Shown: in pieces, positions 51,324-59,878 of the stretch
How the letters are laid out: the number at the start of each line of letters is the position of its first letter
Numbering within the stretch: position 1 is the first letter of the stretch
NCBI GenBank assembly: GCA_910578215.1
Contig: CAJTPH010000012.1
Location: forward strand, 1-64,000
Length of the DNA stretch: 64,000 nucleotides
Direction: 5' to 3'
From: an uncultured Acetatifactor sp.
GTDB taxonomy: Bacteria > Bacillota > Clostridia > Lachnospirales > Lachnospiraceae
Position numbers and translations under genes: made by a program
Notes under the pieces: generated by a model
What the model was told of the DNA's origin: nothing
The model's input: the letters and a program-made list of their open reading frames with translations, nothing else
Database searches by the model: none

Positions 51324-51509
51324 GTGAGCTTCACATATATTTTAGAGACTTGCAGAAGCTTAGGGTATTATCCTGTAGAACGTAAATTAATTGACTATAC
51401 CGATTTTGTTATGAAAATACTTGAAAGCACAGTATTTGTACAGTCTATTTGTTTTATTATGTTTTATTGGATAAGTGAAATAGTAAGAGGGAAACAGATA
51501 AAATCTTGA
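51324..51509 (+). CDS. possible small protein, 61 aa
   Basis: GTG start, with no good ribosome site. The C-terminal half is hydrophobic (VFVQSICFIMFYWISEIV) and could be one membrane helix, ending in a basic tail. Its stop lies 26 bp before the next start. It may be a real small membrane protein or a chance ORF; I recognise no family. Confidence 0.3.
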   Translation: MSFTYILETCRSLGYYPVERKLIDYTDFVMKILESTVFVQSICFIMFYWISEIVRGKQIKS

Positions 51510-51535
51510 CAGAAGTAAAAATGGGGAGGGAGAAT

Positions 51536-52015
51536 ATGAAAGGACCTGTTATTGACGAGACAAAATTGTCTGAGGTAAAGAGGATTATTTGCGACGCAGA
51601 TTCACTTATGTCAGAAAATGATTGTGAGAGTGGCAGCGTTGTAAAAAATGAATTGGAGAAGCTGCAGACAAGACTCAGGGAGATTACCGGCAACCAACAA
51701 ATTAATATTAAAGATTTTTGGCATTATGATGAGGCAGCAAGCTTGGAAACTGTGGCAAGATCTGCTCTTTTGAGTCCGCCGGAGAAAACGGATTTAACAG
51801 ATGATCAGTTAAAAGAAATTGTTGTAAATATTCTTACACATAATGAAGCGGAGACAAATTGGTGGCTGCAATTTTTGGAGGTTAATACGGGTTTAAAGAA
51901 CCTATCGGATTATATTTTTTATCCTGGTTTAATCGGGCTTGACGGAAATTCTTCCTTGGAACAAATTGCAGATAAAATTATTGAGGACAGAAATAGTTAT
52001 GTCTTTGGACAATAG
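51536..52015 (+). CDS. conserved hypothetical protein between kinase and regulator
   Basis: 159 aa from the ATG at 51536, five bases after GGAGGG; in-frame starts at 51506 and 51521 are less well placed. Soluble and acidic. Two parts: a helical N-terminus (SEVKRIICDADSLMSENDCE; VVKNELEKLQTRLREITG) and a C-terminal half (KEIVVNILTHNEAETNWWLQFLEVNTGL). I recognise no family. It sits between copies C and D of the repeated RNA-like element and between the kinase and its likely regulator, so a role in that signalling system is possible. Confidence 0.75.
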   Translation: MKGPVIDETKLSEVKRIICDADSLMSENDCESGSVVKNELEKLQTRLREITGNQQINIKDFWHYDEAASLETVARSALLSPPEKTDLTDDQLKEIVVNILTHNEAETNWWLQFLEVNTGLKNLSDYIFYPGLIGLDGNSSLEQIADKIIEDRNSYVFGQ

Positions 52016-52100
52016 AAAGCAATATGCTAATAAGGTAATTTGTCATAAACAGTCTAAGTATATATGTTGGGTATAGATTTTAAATATTTTATTTTTGTGT

Positions 52101-52238
52101 ACAATGAGCCAAGCGTCAGCGTTAGCATCCGTTAGGCGAATACCGCAAAGGTGAAATACCAAAGCGTCCTCTGGACATAGTGAGGATTGCTGCGCAGCAA
52201 GCTTGATACTCTGCATCAAGCTGCGGGGTATTTGATTT
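52101..52238 (+). ncRNA. candidate structured RNA element, copy D (upstream of the response regulator)
   Basis: P1 base GCC/GGC, then GAATACCGCAAAGGTG, AAATACC pairing with GGTATTT (P2), P3 GTCC-TCT-GGAC, and the perfect palindrome TTGCTGCGCAGCAA. It ends about 38 bp before the regulator ATG. Confidence 0.55.
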
Positions 52239-52276
52239 AAGTTATATAGAAACAGATTTTTTATGAGGGAGGTATT

Positions 52277-52918
52277 ATGGCTATAAGGGTTATGTTGGCG
52301 GATGATCATATTTTAATGAGAGAGGGGATCCGGCAGCTTCTTGAATTTGACGGTAGTATAGAGGTAGTAGGAGAGGCAAATGACGGTGAAGAATGTCTTG
52401 ATATATTGCAGATATTTAAACCTCAGGTATTGTTACTTGATATAAATATGCCTAAAAAAAATGGAATAGAGGTTCTGGAGGAAATAAAAAGAGAAAAGAC
52501 GGATGTGAAGGTTTTAATTCTTACAGTGCATACGGAGATAGAATATTTGATTAAGGCGCTTGATATTGGCGTGGACGGATTTATTCTAAAGGACTCAGAA
52601 TCGGCGGAATTAAAACGTGCAATTGTAGCAATTGTCAATGGGGAGAAATATATTCAGCCTAAACTGATTCCCGCTTTAAATAACAGATTGATTGCGAAGG
52701 ATGTAGATAAGGACAAGATTGCTTCTTTGACAAACCGCGAATTGGAAGTATTGATTCAGGTTGCTAACGGATTATTTAATAAGGAAATTGCAACTTCACT
52801 TAATATCAGTGAAAGAACGGTTAAAAATCACATATCAAATATTTTTAAAAAGATTGATGTTTCTGACAGAACGCAGGCAGCAGTGTTTGCAATAAAGAAT
52901 GATATAATAAAGCTGTAA
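52277..52918 (+). CDS. NarL/DegU-type response regulator
   Basis: 213 aa. Receiver (1-120) with acidic ADDH, phospho-acceptor Asp55 in LLLDINMP, Thr in LILTVHTE and Lys in ILKDSE. The LuxR-type helix-turn-helix (about 145-210) has LTNRELEVLIQVANGLFNKEIATSLNISERTVKNHISNIFKKI. GGGAGG precedes the ATG. It is the only response regulator of this type in the window and is probably phosphorylated by the DegS-like kinase encoded at 49850. The target genes are unknown. Confidence 0.95.
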   Translation: MAIRVMLADDHILMREGIRQLLEFDGSIEVVGEANDGEECLDILQIFKPQVLLLDINMPKKNGIEVLEEIKREKTDVKVLILTVHTEIEYLIKALDIGVDGFILKDSESAELKRAIVAIVNGEKYIQPKLIPALNNRLIAKDVDKDKIASLTNRELEVLIQVANGLFNKEIATSLNISERTVKNHISNIFKKIDVSDRTQAAVFAIKNDIIKL

Positions 52919-53061
52919 GTGATATTTTGCTTTTAAGACGAGCTTAGTTGTGATTTCCTCGGTATTGGTTTTCTGTATGTTATTAAGCTTTTTGTATGAC
53001 AGTTACGTTGTAAGTTAGGGCGGTTCAATATATAGTAGGGTAATTCGATTTTGATTTATAA

Positions 53062-53077
53062 TGTTTCACGTGAAACA
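53062..53077. promoter_or_regulatory. parS: parS site 1
   Basis: A perfect 16-bp palindrome TGTTTCACGTGAAACA, the ParB-binding consensus, upstream of parA. The 466-bp gap 52919-53384 holds the parS cluster and parA promoter and no gene. Confidence 0.97.
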
Positions 53078-53108
53078 TTGAAAACTGTTTATATTGAACT
53101 CAAGATGA

Positions 53109-53124
53109 TGTTTCACGTGAAACA
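53109..53124. promoter_or_regulatory. parS: parS site 2
   Basis: A second perfect TGTTTCACGTGAAACA, 47 bp from site 1 (start to start), a few helical turns away. Confidence 0.97.
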
Positions 53125-53145
53125 TTTAAGCCCTATATATTGTAA

Positions 53146-53185
53146 GGCATTATGTGAAACATGATTTATCCTTACATGTGAAACA
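53146..53185. promoter_or_regulatory. two degenerate parS half-sites
   Basis: GTGAAACA is intact in both 53146-53161 (11/16 overall) and 53170-53185 (12/16). The left halves are degraded. They extend the parS cluster toward parA. Confidence 0.6.
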
Positions 53186-53343
53186 TGTTAAAAGACTAAA
53201 ATTCCTTATTCGACAGAACTAGATATTGTGGTGTGTCAATAATCGCCATAATTTTATAGTACTAATGATAGATAACAGGGGTAAGAATTAATATAAATTT
53301 TTCTCAATCCGTAAACTTTCATATAGCTATCTTGCAGAATTAG

Positions 53344-53352
53344 TGCTATAAT
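53344..53352 (+). promoter_or_regulatory. extended -10 promoter of parAB
   Basis: TGC-TATAAT, a perfect extended -10, 33 bp upstream of the parA ATG. No clear -35, which extended -10 promoters do not need. Confidence 0.55.
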
Positions 53353-53384
53353 GAAAAAGCTAAACTAAGGAAAGGCGAAATACT

Positions 53385-54146
53385 ATGGGAAGAATTATAG
53401 CAATTGCTAATCAAAAGGGCGGTGTAGGAAAAACTACTACCTCCATCAATCTTTCTGCATGTCTTGCAGAAAAAGGCAAGAAGGTATTGGTAATCGATAC
53501 AGACCCTCAAGGCAATACCACCAGCGGTTTTGGAATTGACAAGAATGAATTGGAAAATACAATATATGAACTGATATTGGGAGAGTGCTCTATAGGTGAC
53601 TGTATTGTTAAGGATGTAATTAATAATGTTTCGGTTCTTCCCTCCAATGTGAATCTTGCCGCTGCAGAAATAGAATTGATTGGTGTGGAGAAAAAAGAAT
53701 ACATATTAAAGAATGAAGTAGACTATGTGAAGGAAGAATATGATTTTATAATTATAGATTGTCCGCCTTCCCTGAATATGCTTACAATTAATTCGATGAC
53801 TACGGCAGACAGCGTTCTTGTTCCCATTCAGTGTGAGTATTATGCGTTGGAGGGGTTGAGCCAGCTGATTCACACAATCAATCTGGTAAAGGAAAGACTG
53901 AATCCTGACCTGGATATGGACGGTGTAGTATTTACCATGTATGATTCCCGAACAAACCTTTCCATGCAGGTAGTGGACAACGTAAAACAAAATTTAAAGC
54001 AGAAGGTTTACAATACCTTGATTCCCAGAAATATCAGACTTGCGGAGGCGCCCAGCTACGGTATGCCCATCAGCAAATATGATCCGAAGTCCGCAGGTGC
54101 GGAAGCATATAAGCAGCTGGCGGAAGAAGTTATAAATAACGTATAA
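53385..54146 (+). CDS. parA: chromosome partitioning ATPase ParA/Soj
   Basis: 253 aa. Deviant Walker A KGGVGKTT with signature Lys at the start (IAIANQKGGVGKTTTSINLSA), DTDPQGNTTSGFG, IIDCPPSLNMLTINSM and the C-terminal RNIRLAEAPSYGMP box of the Soj type. It binds DNA nonspecifically when bound to ATP and is stimulated by ParB; in Firmicutes it also tunes DnaA. ParB follows by 60 bp. The parS cluster is upstream. Confidence 0.97.
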   Translation: MGRIIAIANQKGGVGKTTTSINLSACLAEKGKKVLVIDTDPQGNTTSGFGIDKNELENTIYELILGECSIGDCIVKDVINNVSVLPSNVNLAAAEIELIGVEKKEYILKNEVDYVKEEYDFIIIDCPPSLNMLTINSMTTADSVLVPIQCEYYALEGLSQLIHTINLVKERLNPDLDMDGVVFTMYDSRTNLSMQVVDNVKQNLKQKVYNTLIPRNIRLAEAPSYGMPISKYDPKSAGAEAYKQLAEEVINNV

Positions 54147-54206
54147 AAGAAACGGAAGCAGGAGTATTAGCTTGCTTTTTGTAAGCAGCGCAGAAATGAG
54201 GAAAAT

Positions 54207-55112
54207 ATGGCGGCAAAACAGTCGAGAGGATTAGGTAAGGGGCTTGACTCCCTGATACCCGATGCGGTGGGAGAGGCAAAAGTAAAAAAGGAGCCGGAGG
54301 CAGCAGCCCCTGTAAAAGAAGAAAAGGGCGAAGCGGAAACCATTGTAAAAATTACAATGGTAGAACCCAACAGAAAGCAGCCCAGAAAAAATTTTGACGA
54401 GGATGCCTTACAGGAGCTGTCGGATTCTATCAGACAGTTTGGGCTGATCCAGCCTATTCTTGTTCAGGACAGAAAAGACCATTATGAGATAATAGCCGGG
54501 GAGCGTCGCTGGAGAGCTGCTAAAATGGCAGGCTTAAAAGAAGTACCTGTAATTATCCGGGATTATACCGAGCAGGAAATTATGGAAATCTCACTGATTG
54601 AAAATATTCAGAGAGAGGACCTGAATCCAATTGAAGAAGCCCAGGCATTTAAAAGGCTGTTGACGGAATTTAATTTAAAGCAGGACGAGGTTGCCGAGAG
54701 GGTGTCCAAAAGCCGTACCGCCGTGACTAACTCCATCCGTCTTCTGAAGCTGGATGACAGGGTGCAGCAGATGGTTATTGACGATATGATCAGTACCGGG
54801 CATGCCCGCGCGCTTCTTGCCGTAGATGACCATGAAGAACAGTATATGCTGGCACAGAAGATTTTTGATGAAAAGCTCAATGTGCGGGATGTAGAAAAGC
54901 TGGTTAAAAATCTTCATAAGCCGGTAAAACCGAAGAAGGAAGAAGATAAAACATTGGGCGCCATTTATCAGGATATTGAAAATAAGCTGAAGCAGAAGCT
55001 CAGTACGAAGGTGATTGTTTCATCCAAGGGGGAAGGCGCAGGAAAAATTGAAATTGAATTTTATAATCATGAGGATTTGGACAGGTTATTGGATATGATA
55101 GGAAGTAATTAA
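54207..55112 (+). CDS. parB: chromosome partitioning protein ParB/Spo0J
   Basis: 301 aa. The N-terminal CTPase domain has the Arg-rich motif GERRWRAAKMAG and ENIQREDLNPIEEA. The parS-reading helix-turn-helix follows (KQDEVAERVSKSRTAVTNSIRLLKL), and TGHARALLAVDD. A short Pro/Lys linker and a C-terminal dimerisation domain end the protein. ParB loads at parS as a CTP-dependent clamp and recruits SMC. GAGGAAAAT precedes the ATG. Confidence 0.97.
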   Translation: MAAKQSRGLGKGLDSLIPDAVGEAKVKKEPEAAAPVKEEKGEAETIVKITMVEPNRKQPRKNFDEDALQELSDSIRQFGLIQPILVQDRKDHYEIIAGERRWRAAKMAGLKEVPVIIRDYTEQEIMEISLIENIQREDLNPIEEAQAFKRLLTEFNLKQDEVAERVSKSRTAVTNSIRLLKLDDRVQQMVIDDMISTGHARALLAVDDHEEQYMLAQKIFDEKLNVRDVEKLVKNLHKPVKPKKEEDKTLGAIYQDIENKLKQKLSTKVIVSSKGEGAGKIEIEFYNHEDLDRLLDMIGSN

Positions 55113-55145
55113 CGGATTGTTGTTACTAAGGAGTGTGGAAGACCA

Positions 55146-55691
55146 ATGAGTATACATGAAAGTATGAGTGTGCAGGCAAGTATATTCTTAAATAAAATAG
55201 GACTTGGATCTTTTGATATCGGCTATCTGCTCATTATTGTGGCAGGGCTGGCAGTCCTGGTATTGATTTTGATTGTTTTACTGATCGTACAGATCAGCAA
55301 GACCGGAAAACTGAAAAAGAGGCTGGATAAATTTTTTCTTGGAAAGGACGGTCTCAGCCTGGAGCAGGATTTAATAGGCTTGGTTGAGGATAACAAATTT
55401 TTAAGGAACAACGTAGATAAGAATAAGAGGGATATCAGAGACCTCTATAAGAGAATGGAGACCACATTTCAAAAGGTTGGTCTGGTGAAATATGACGCAT
55501 TCAATCAGATGGGCGGTCAGTTGAGCTTTTGTTTGGCACTGTTGGATGAAAATAATAACGGATTTATCCTGAACTCTGTCCACAGTACGGAGGGCTGTTA
55601 CTTTTATTCAAAGGATGTAAAGAATGGTGAGTGCAGTCTTTCGCTTGGCACGGAGGAATCAGAAGCGTTGGGAATAGCCATGGGTCGTTGA
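55146..55691 (+). CDS. DUF4446 family membrane protein
   Basis: 181 aa: a short N-terminal segment, one membrane helix (about 26-50, YLLIIVAGLAVLVLILIVLLIV), then a basic/helical cytoplasmic part and a small conserved domain (VGLVKYDAFNQMGGQLSFCLALLDENNNGFILNSVHS). DUF4446 genes are habitually found next to parB in Lachnospiraceae and relatives. Function unknown; a role in chromosome-membrane arrangement is only guilt by association. Confidence 0.92.
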   Translation: MSIHESMSVQASIFLNKIGLGSFDIGYLLIIVAGLAVLVLILIVLLIVQISKTGKLKKRLDKFFLGKDGLSLEQDLIGLVEDNKFLRNNVDKNKRDIRDLYKRMETTFQKVGLVKYDAFNQMGGQLSFCLALLDENNNGFILNSVHSTEGCYFYSKDVKNGECSLSLGTEESEALGIAMGR

Positions 55692-55721
55692 CCGTTTGTC
55701 GTTTATTTTCGCGGAAGATGA

Positions 55722-55775
55722 GTCAAAATCCCGGATAATTTTATTCCGGGGATTTTGACCAATGCCGCCAGGGTC
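55722..55775 (+). ncRNA. candidate structured RNA element, partial copy E (P1 and core)
   Basis: A long P1 stem, GTCAAAATC../GATTTTGAC with GC-rich interior, is followed by CAATGCCGCCAGGGT, the same core that follows P1 in copies A-D. P2 and P3 are not recognisable. It lies just before the HD-GYP-like gene. Confidence 0.45.
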
Positions 55776-55843
55776 ACTTTCAACGGTATTCCTTTATGCG
55801 TTGTATGAGTGTGATTATTGATTTGTTGAGGGACAAGACGGAT

Positions 55844-56896
55844 ATGAGGCTGAAAAAAATAAGGGAATTAATCGGTGACGAAATTCTGGCAAGGGATATC
55901 ATCACCAGTGATTATCAGGTTATTCTGCCTGAGGGGTCTGCAATTCGTAAAGAGTACATAGAAAAGCTGGGCGAGCTCAACATTCAAGAGGTTTATATCA
56001 GGGATGATAAAAAAGAGGATAGTGGAATAGTTATTTTAAAATCCGGGGTCGAAAGGTCAATAAAGAAAACAGTAAGGGATATTTTGGAGAGGCATACCTA
56101 TCAAAATAATTTAGAGCTGGCGGAACTGAGCATTGCGGCGGACAGTATTATTTCTACTATTATTAAGGAAGAACATGTAATAGAAAAAGTATTCGACATA
56201 AAGGAAAGAAGCGCCGATATTTATGAACATTCCATCAGCATATGCTCTCTGGCAATCTTGACGGCACTGAAGCTTGGGATAGAAAATACGGTGATTCACG
56301 ATATCGGCGTTGGCTGTCTTCTGCATGATATCGGGCTAAGATACATGGCGGTTGACTATTATAACCAGGATGTGGATACACTGAATAAGCATCAAAAATC
56401 AGAATACAGAAAGCACCCCGTGTATGGCTATACCTCCTTAAAGAATGAAAACTGGATATCTGATCTGAGCAAAAACATTATTTTGTATCACCACGAGTGG
56501 CTGGACGGTTCCGGTTTTCCCCTGCATATGAAAAAGATACCCTTTGAATGTCAGGTTGTTAATGTATGTGATATTTTTGACGAGAAGATCTGCGGAATTT
56601 CCTGTAAGAGAATGAAGGTATATGAAGCTGTAGAATTTTTAAAAAGCTTTAAAAATATTTTGTTTGATGGTAAAATAGTAGATGCTTTCTTAAGCTTTAC
56701 GGCGGTATACCCTGTAGGCAGCCATGTTATAACGAACGAGGGTGAGCTTGCGGTGGTGGTGTCACAGAATAAAGAATTTCATGACAGACCGGTTTTGCTT
56801 ATTATAAAGGACAAAAACGGGAATGACGTGAAGGGTGAAGTGAAAAAGGATCTTGTGCAGGTCCATAATATTTTTATTGAAAGAGCTGTTGATTAG
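55844..56896 (+). CDS. HD-GYP-like phosphohydrolase
   Basis: 350 aa from the ATG at 55844 (GAGGG upstream; gives MRLKKIRELIGDEILARDI, the usual start of this class); a start at 55796 adds 16 residues. The HD part (about 125-290) has HSISICSLAILTALKLG, CLLHDIGLRYM and HHEWLDGSGFPLHMKKIPF. The last is a GFP variant of GYP. The N-terminal helper domain and C-terminal segment with VYPVGSHVITNEGELAVVV are typical of c-di-GMP phosphodiesterases with a DUF3391-like layout. It is probably cytoplasmic. It follows partial element E. Confidence 0.88.
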   Translation: MRLKKIRELIGDEILARDIITSDYQVILPEGSAIRKEYIEKLGELNIQEVYIRDDKKEDSGIVILKSGVERSIKKTVRDILERHTYQNNLELAELSIAADSIISTIIKEEHVIEKVFDIKERSADIYEHSISICSLAILTALKLGIENTVIHDIGVGCLLHDIGLRYMAVDYYNQDVDTLNKHQKSEYRKHPVYGYTSLKNENWISDLSKNIILYHHEWLDGSGFPLHMKKIPFECQVVNVCDIFDEKICGISCKRMKVYEAVEFLKSFKNILFDGKIVDAFLSFTAVYPVGSHVITNEGELAVVVSQNKEFHDRPVLLIIKDKNGNDVKGEVKKDLVQVHNIFIERAVD

Positions 56897-56942
56897 TAAG
56901 AATAAATGAGTAAGAATAAGATTGATAATCCAATCTTTTATT

Positions 56943-56980
56943 ACGAGCCTTGGGTGGCGCGCTGCCTGCCGCAAGCTCGT
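56943..56980 (+). other. GC-rich hairpin upstream of serS
   Basis: ACGAGC (56943-56948) pairs with GCTCGT (56975-56980), with inner GGC/GCC pairing possible. It is about 50 bp before the serS start. I see no T-box signature. Confidence 0.4.
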
Positions 56981-57031
56981 TATGCGCAAGCGGACCAATT
57001 TTTTACAGACAGCGCAGAGAAGGAGTGAATG

Positions 57032-58321
57032 ATGATCGATATTAAATTTTTGAGGGAAAATCCCGAAATTGTGAAGGAAAATATTAAGAAAAAATTTCAG
57101 GACGAGAAGCTTCCCCTGGTGGACGAGGTAATCGATCTGGATGCCCGCAACAGAAAGGCAAAGCAGGAGGGCGACGACCTGCGCGCGCTGCGCAACAAGA
57201 TCTCTAAGGAAATAGGCTCCTTAATGGCACAGGGAAAAAGGGAAGAAGCGGAAGCAAAGAAGGCGGAGGTTGCGGCAGGCGCCAAAAGGCTTGCAGAGCT
57301 GGAGACGATAGAAGCGGAGCTTCAGGAAAGGATCACAAAAATTATGATGGTGATTCCCAATATAATCGACCCTTCCGTTCCCATCGGTAGGGATGACAGT
57401 GAAAATGTAGAAATAAAAAAATACGGAGAGCCGGTAGAGCCTGATTTTGAGGTGCCCTACCACGCGGATATTATACAGCGTATCTGTGGTTTGGACAAGG
57501 ATGCCGCAGGGCGTACCAGCGGAAACGGCTTCTATTATCTCATGGGTGAAGCCGCGAGAATTCATTCCGCAATGATAAGCTATGCCCGTGATTTTATGAT
57601 CGATAAGGGATTTACCTATTGTATTCCCCCTTTTATGATTCGCAGCAATGTGGTGAATGGAGTCATGAGCTTTGCAGAAATGGAAGCCATGATGTACAAG
57701 ATTGAGGGCGAGGATCTGTACCTGATAGGGACCTCCGAGCATTCTATGATAGGAAAGTTTCAGGGTGAGCTGGTGCAGGAGCGCGATCTTCCTATTACAA
57801 TGACATCTTATTCTCCCTGCTTCAGAAAGGAAGTAGGTTCCCATGGAATCGAGGAGAGGGGAGTGTACCGCGTACATCAGTTCGAGAAGCAGGAGATGGT
57901 AGTGCTCTGCAAGCCGGAGGATTCCATGGAATGGTATAATAAGATGTGGGCATACACTGTAGATTTTTTCCGCAGCCTGGATATTCCCGTGCGTACTCTG
58001 GAGTGCTGCAGCGGCGATCTGGCTGATTTGAAGGTGAAGTCCTGCGATGTGGAGGCATGGAGCCCCAGGCAGAAGAAGTACTTTGAGGTCGGTTCCTGTT
58101 CTACTCTTGGAGATGCACAGGCCAGACGCCTGGGAATCCGCACCAAGGGCGCCGACGGGACATATTATGTCCACACCCTGAATAATACGGTTCTGGCATC
58201 TCCCAGAGGATTGATAGCCTTCCTTGAAAACAACGTCAATGCCGACGGAAGCGTAAATATTCCTCAGGCCCTGCGTCCTTATATGGGAGGAAAAGAGAAA
58301 ATACTTCCGGTTGAAAAGTAA
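57032..58321 (+). CDS. serS: serine--tRNA ligase
   Basis: 429 aa from the second of two adjacent ATGs (57032), six bases after AAGGAG and six shorter than the spacing of the first allows. N-terminal antiparallel coiled-coil arm (about 28-105) for the long variable arm of tRNA-Ser. Class II core: motif 2 SPCFRKEVGSHG.. with QFEKQEMV, TSEHSMIGKFQGEL, SSCSTLGDAQARRLGIRTKG-like GSCSTLGDAQARRL, and motif 3 NNTVLASPRGLIAFLENN. It charges tRNA-Ser in the cytoplasm. Confidence 0.97.
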   Translation: MIDIKFLRENPEIVKENIKKKFQDEKLPLVDEVIDLDARNRKAKQEGDDLRALRNKISKEIGSLMAQGKREEAEAKKAEVAAGAKRLAELETIEAELQERITKIMMVIPNIIDPSVPIGRDDSENVEIKKYGEPVEPDFEVPYHADIIQRICGLDKDAAGRTSGNGFYYLMGEAARIHSAMISYARDFMIDKGFTYCIPPFMIRSNVVNGVMSFAEMEAMMYKIEGEDLYLIGTSEHSMIGKFQGELVQERDLPITMTSYSPCFRKEVGSHGIEERGVYRVHQFEKQEMVVLCKPEDSMEWYNKMWAYTVDFFRSLDIPVRTLECCSGDLADLKVKSCDVEAWSPRQKKYFEVGSCSTLGDAQARRLGIRTKGADGTYYVHTLNNTVLASPRGLIAFLENNVNADGSVNIPQALRPYMGGKEKILPVEK

Positions 58322-58449
58322 GACCTGTCATTTCATCGGCGGCAAAATTTTTGCATATTATAATCTGTGAAATATATGTATTTATCTTTGCAGGAGCCGT
58401 TTTGCCTGCATAGGAGCGTTTTACCTGACCGGGACGGGAAGGAGCTCCT

Positions 58450-58708
58450 ATGCAAAAAAGAAGCCGGTTTCAGCAGGACAATTTATCCATGCCACAGTTG
58501 AGAGCATACAATACAGTGTAGGCTGAGTGTAAACGGGCAGCGTCCCCATGTGGTTTACCGTATTTACCGGGATCACTGTAAGGATATTATTTATCCTTTT
58601 AAGAGTGACAATATCCGGAGGAATCCGGAATCTGTGATTCTGCCCGGCGATGGGATCAGGATTTTTGCGGACCTCAGAAATTACAAGAGTTATTATGTGG
58701 ATATTTAA
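58450..58708 (+). pseudogene. small ORF split by a frameshift (about 80 codons)
   Basis: An ATG at 58450 with an excellent ribosome site (GGAAGGAG) opens a 23-codon frame that stops at TAG (58519-58521). The +1 frame continues as RLSVNGQRPHVVYRIYRDH.. through 62 codons to TAA at 58706-58708, with normal codon use, but lacks its own start. Skipping one base at GTG-TAG joins them. It may be a decayed gene, a sequencing error or a programmed +1 shift. Product unrecognised. The rest of the 473-bp gap 58322-58794 shows nothing else I can name. Confidence 0.45.
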
Positions 58709-58794
58709 GGTATCCCTCAGGGAAAAATAGTAGATTATACGTAACAGGTCAGCGGAGAAACAGCCTGCATGATAGAGGAAAGAAGGTGAAATTT

Positions 58795-59685
58795 TTGCAT
58801 AAATATCTGAGAGCTATAGGTTTTAGTAAATTTCAGAGCCGGAAGAAGCTTCAGGAGCTTTTGGCTGACATAGTGATGAATGCTGAAAGGCGCAGCATTA
58901 CAATGAATCAGGATAATGTACTTTTGGGTGAATTTAGCAAAAACTTTGCCAAGGGCCTGGGGATTGCTGTCTGCGGGGAATTTGACGGCGAATCGGAGAG
59001 GTTTACCATCGAGTATTATTATCCCTATCTGGAAGGCAGCGGCATTACCTCATACGACGATGTATCTGTGGAGCGCCACGCGGATAAGGATTCCTATGCG
59101 GGCGTCTGCGATGATGTCAAGGTAGGCATTTCCATGATTTTTTACCTTAAAAACAGAATTCCCTATATAAAAGCGCAGGCGGCAAACAAGCTGCCCATAA
59201 GAGGAACTACCCTTACTCTGTCCGCGTTGTCGGTCAGCGGAACAATTCTGTTTCCCATTCAAAAGGACGAGGAACAGATAGAGCGCGTAAAGAGAGATTC
59301 GGCAACAAGGAATACGCTGATGGCGGCGGCGAGAAGGGGAGACGAGGATGCCATTGAAACATTGACCCTGGAGGACATGGATATGTATACCGCCATTTCC
59401 AGGAGAATTCAGAAGGAAGACGTTTTCAGCCTTGTGGATACGTATTTTATGCCGTATGGTGTGGAATGCGATCAGTATTCCGTCCTGGGTGAGATCGTCG
59501 GAATGCACGCAATATATAACCAGATAACGGGCGAACAAATTTATATTTTAACAATTTGCAGTAATGAGTTGACATTTGACGTTTCTATTAATATAATAGA
59601 CTTATATGGAGAACCTCAGGTGGGCAGACGCTTCAAAGGAATCATCTGGCTGCAGGGGCACATTAATTTTCCCGAAGAAGCCTGA
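58795..59685 (+). CDS. DUF3881 family protein
   Basis: 296 aa from a TTG at 58795 (AAGGTG six bases upstream; gives MHKYLRAIGFSKF, the usual family start); a GTG at 58786 is the alternative. Soluble; N-terminal MHKYLRAIGFSKFQSRKKLQ, middle ITSYDDVSVERHADKDSYAGVCDD, and a C-terminal beta domain ending GRRFKGIIWLQGHINF. DUF3881 is, to my knowledge, largely confined to Lachnospiraceae; function unknown. Confidence 0.88.
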   Translation: MHKYLRAIGFSKFQSRKKLQELLADIVMNAERRSITMNQDNVLLGEFSKNFAKGLGIAVCGEFDGESERFTIEYYYPYLEGSGITSYDDVSVERHADKDSYAGVCDDVKVGISMIFYLKNRIPYIKAQAANKLPIRGTTLTLSALSVSGTILFPIQKDEEQIERVKRDSATRNTLMAAARRGDEDAIETLTLEDMDMYTAISRRIQKEDVFSLVDTYFMPYGVECDQYSVLGEIVGMHAIYNQITGEQIYILTICSNELTFDVSINIIDLYGEPQVGRRFKGIIWLQGHINFPEEA

Positions 59686-59716
59686 AGGTAAATTTGAATC
59701 TCCGTATATTGTACAA

Positions 59717-59790
<74 letters not shown>

Positions 59791-59792
59791 TT

Positions 59793-59832
59793 AAAAAGCA
59801 TTGAAAGCTCCATGGAGTTTTCAATGCTTTTT
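59793..59832 (+). terminator. rho-independent terminator after tRNA-Arg
   Basis: AAAAAGCATTGAAA and TTTTCAATGCTTTTT form a long stem around GCTCCATGGAG. The T-tract follows on the plus strand and an A-tract precedes it, so it works for the tRNA and perhaps both ways. Confidence 0.95.
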
Positions 59833-59878
59833 CTTTTGCCGTTCCTGCGTCAATATTTAAGTTCGTTACGAAAGGTAT

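Noticed and set aside
56943..57020. T-box leader before serS
   Set aside because: GGGTGGCGCG resembles the T-box core, but the ACC part, specifier loop and terminator/antiterminator pair are absent, and the gap is only about 135 bp.
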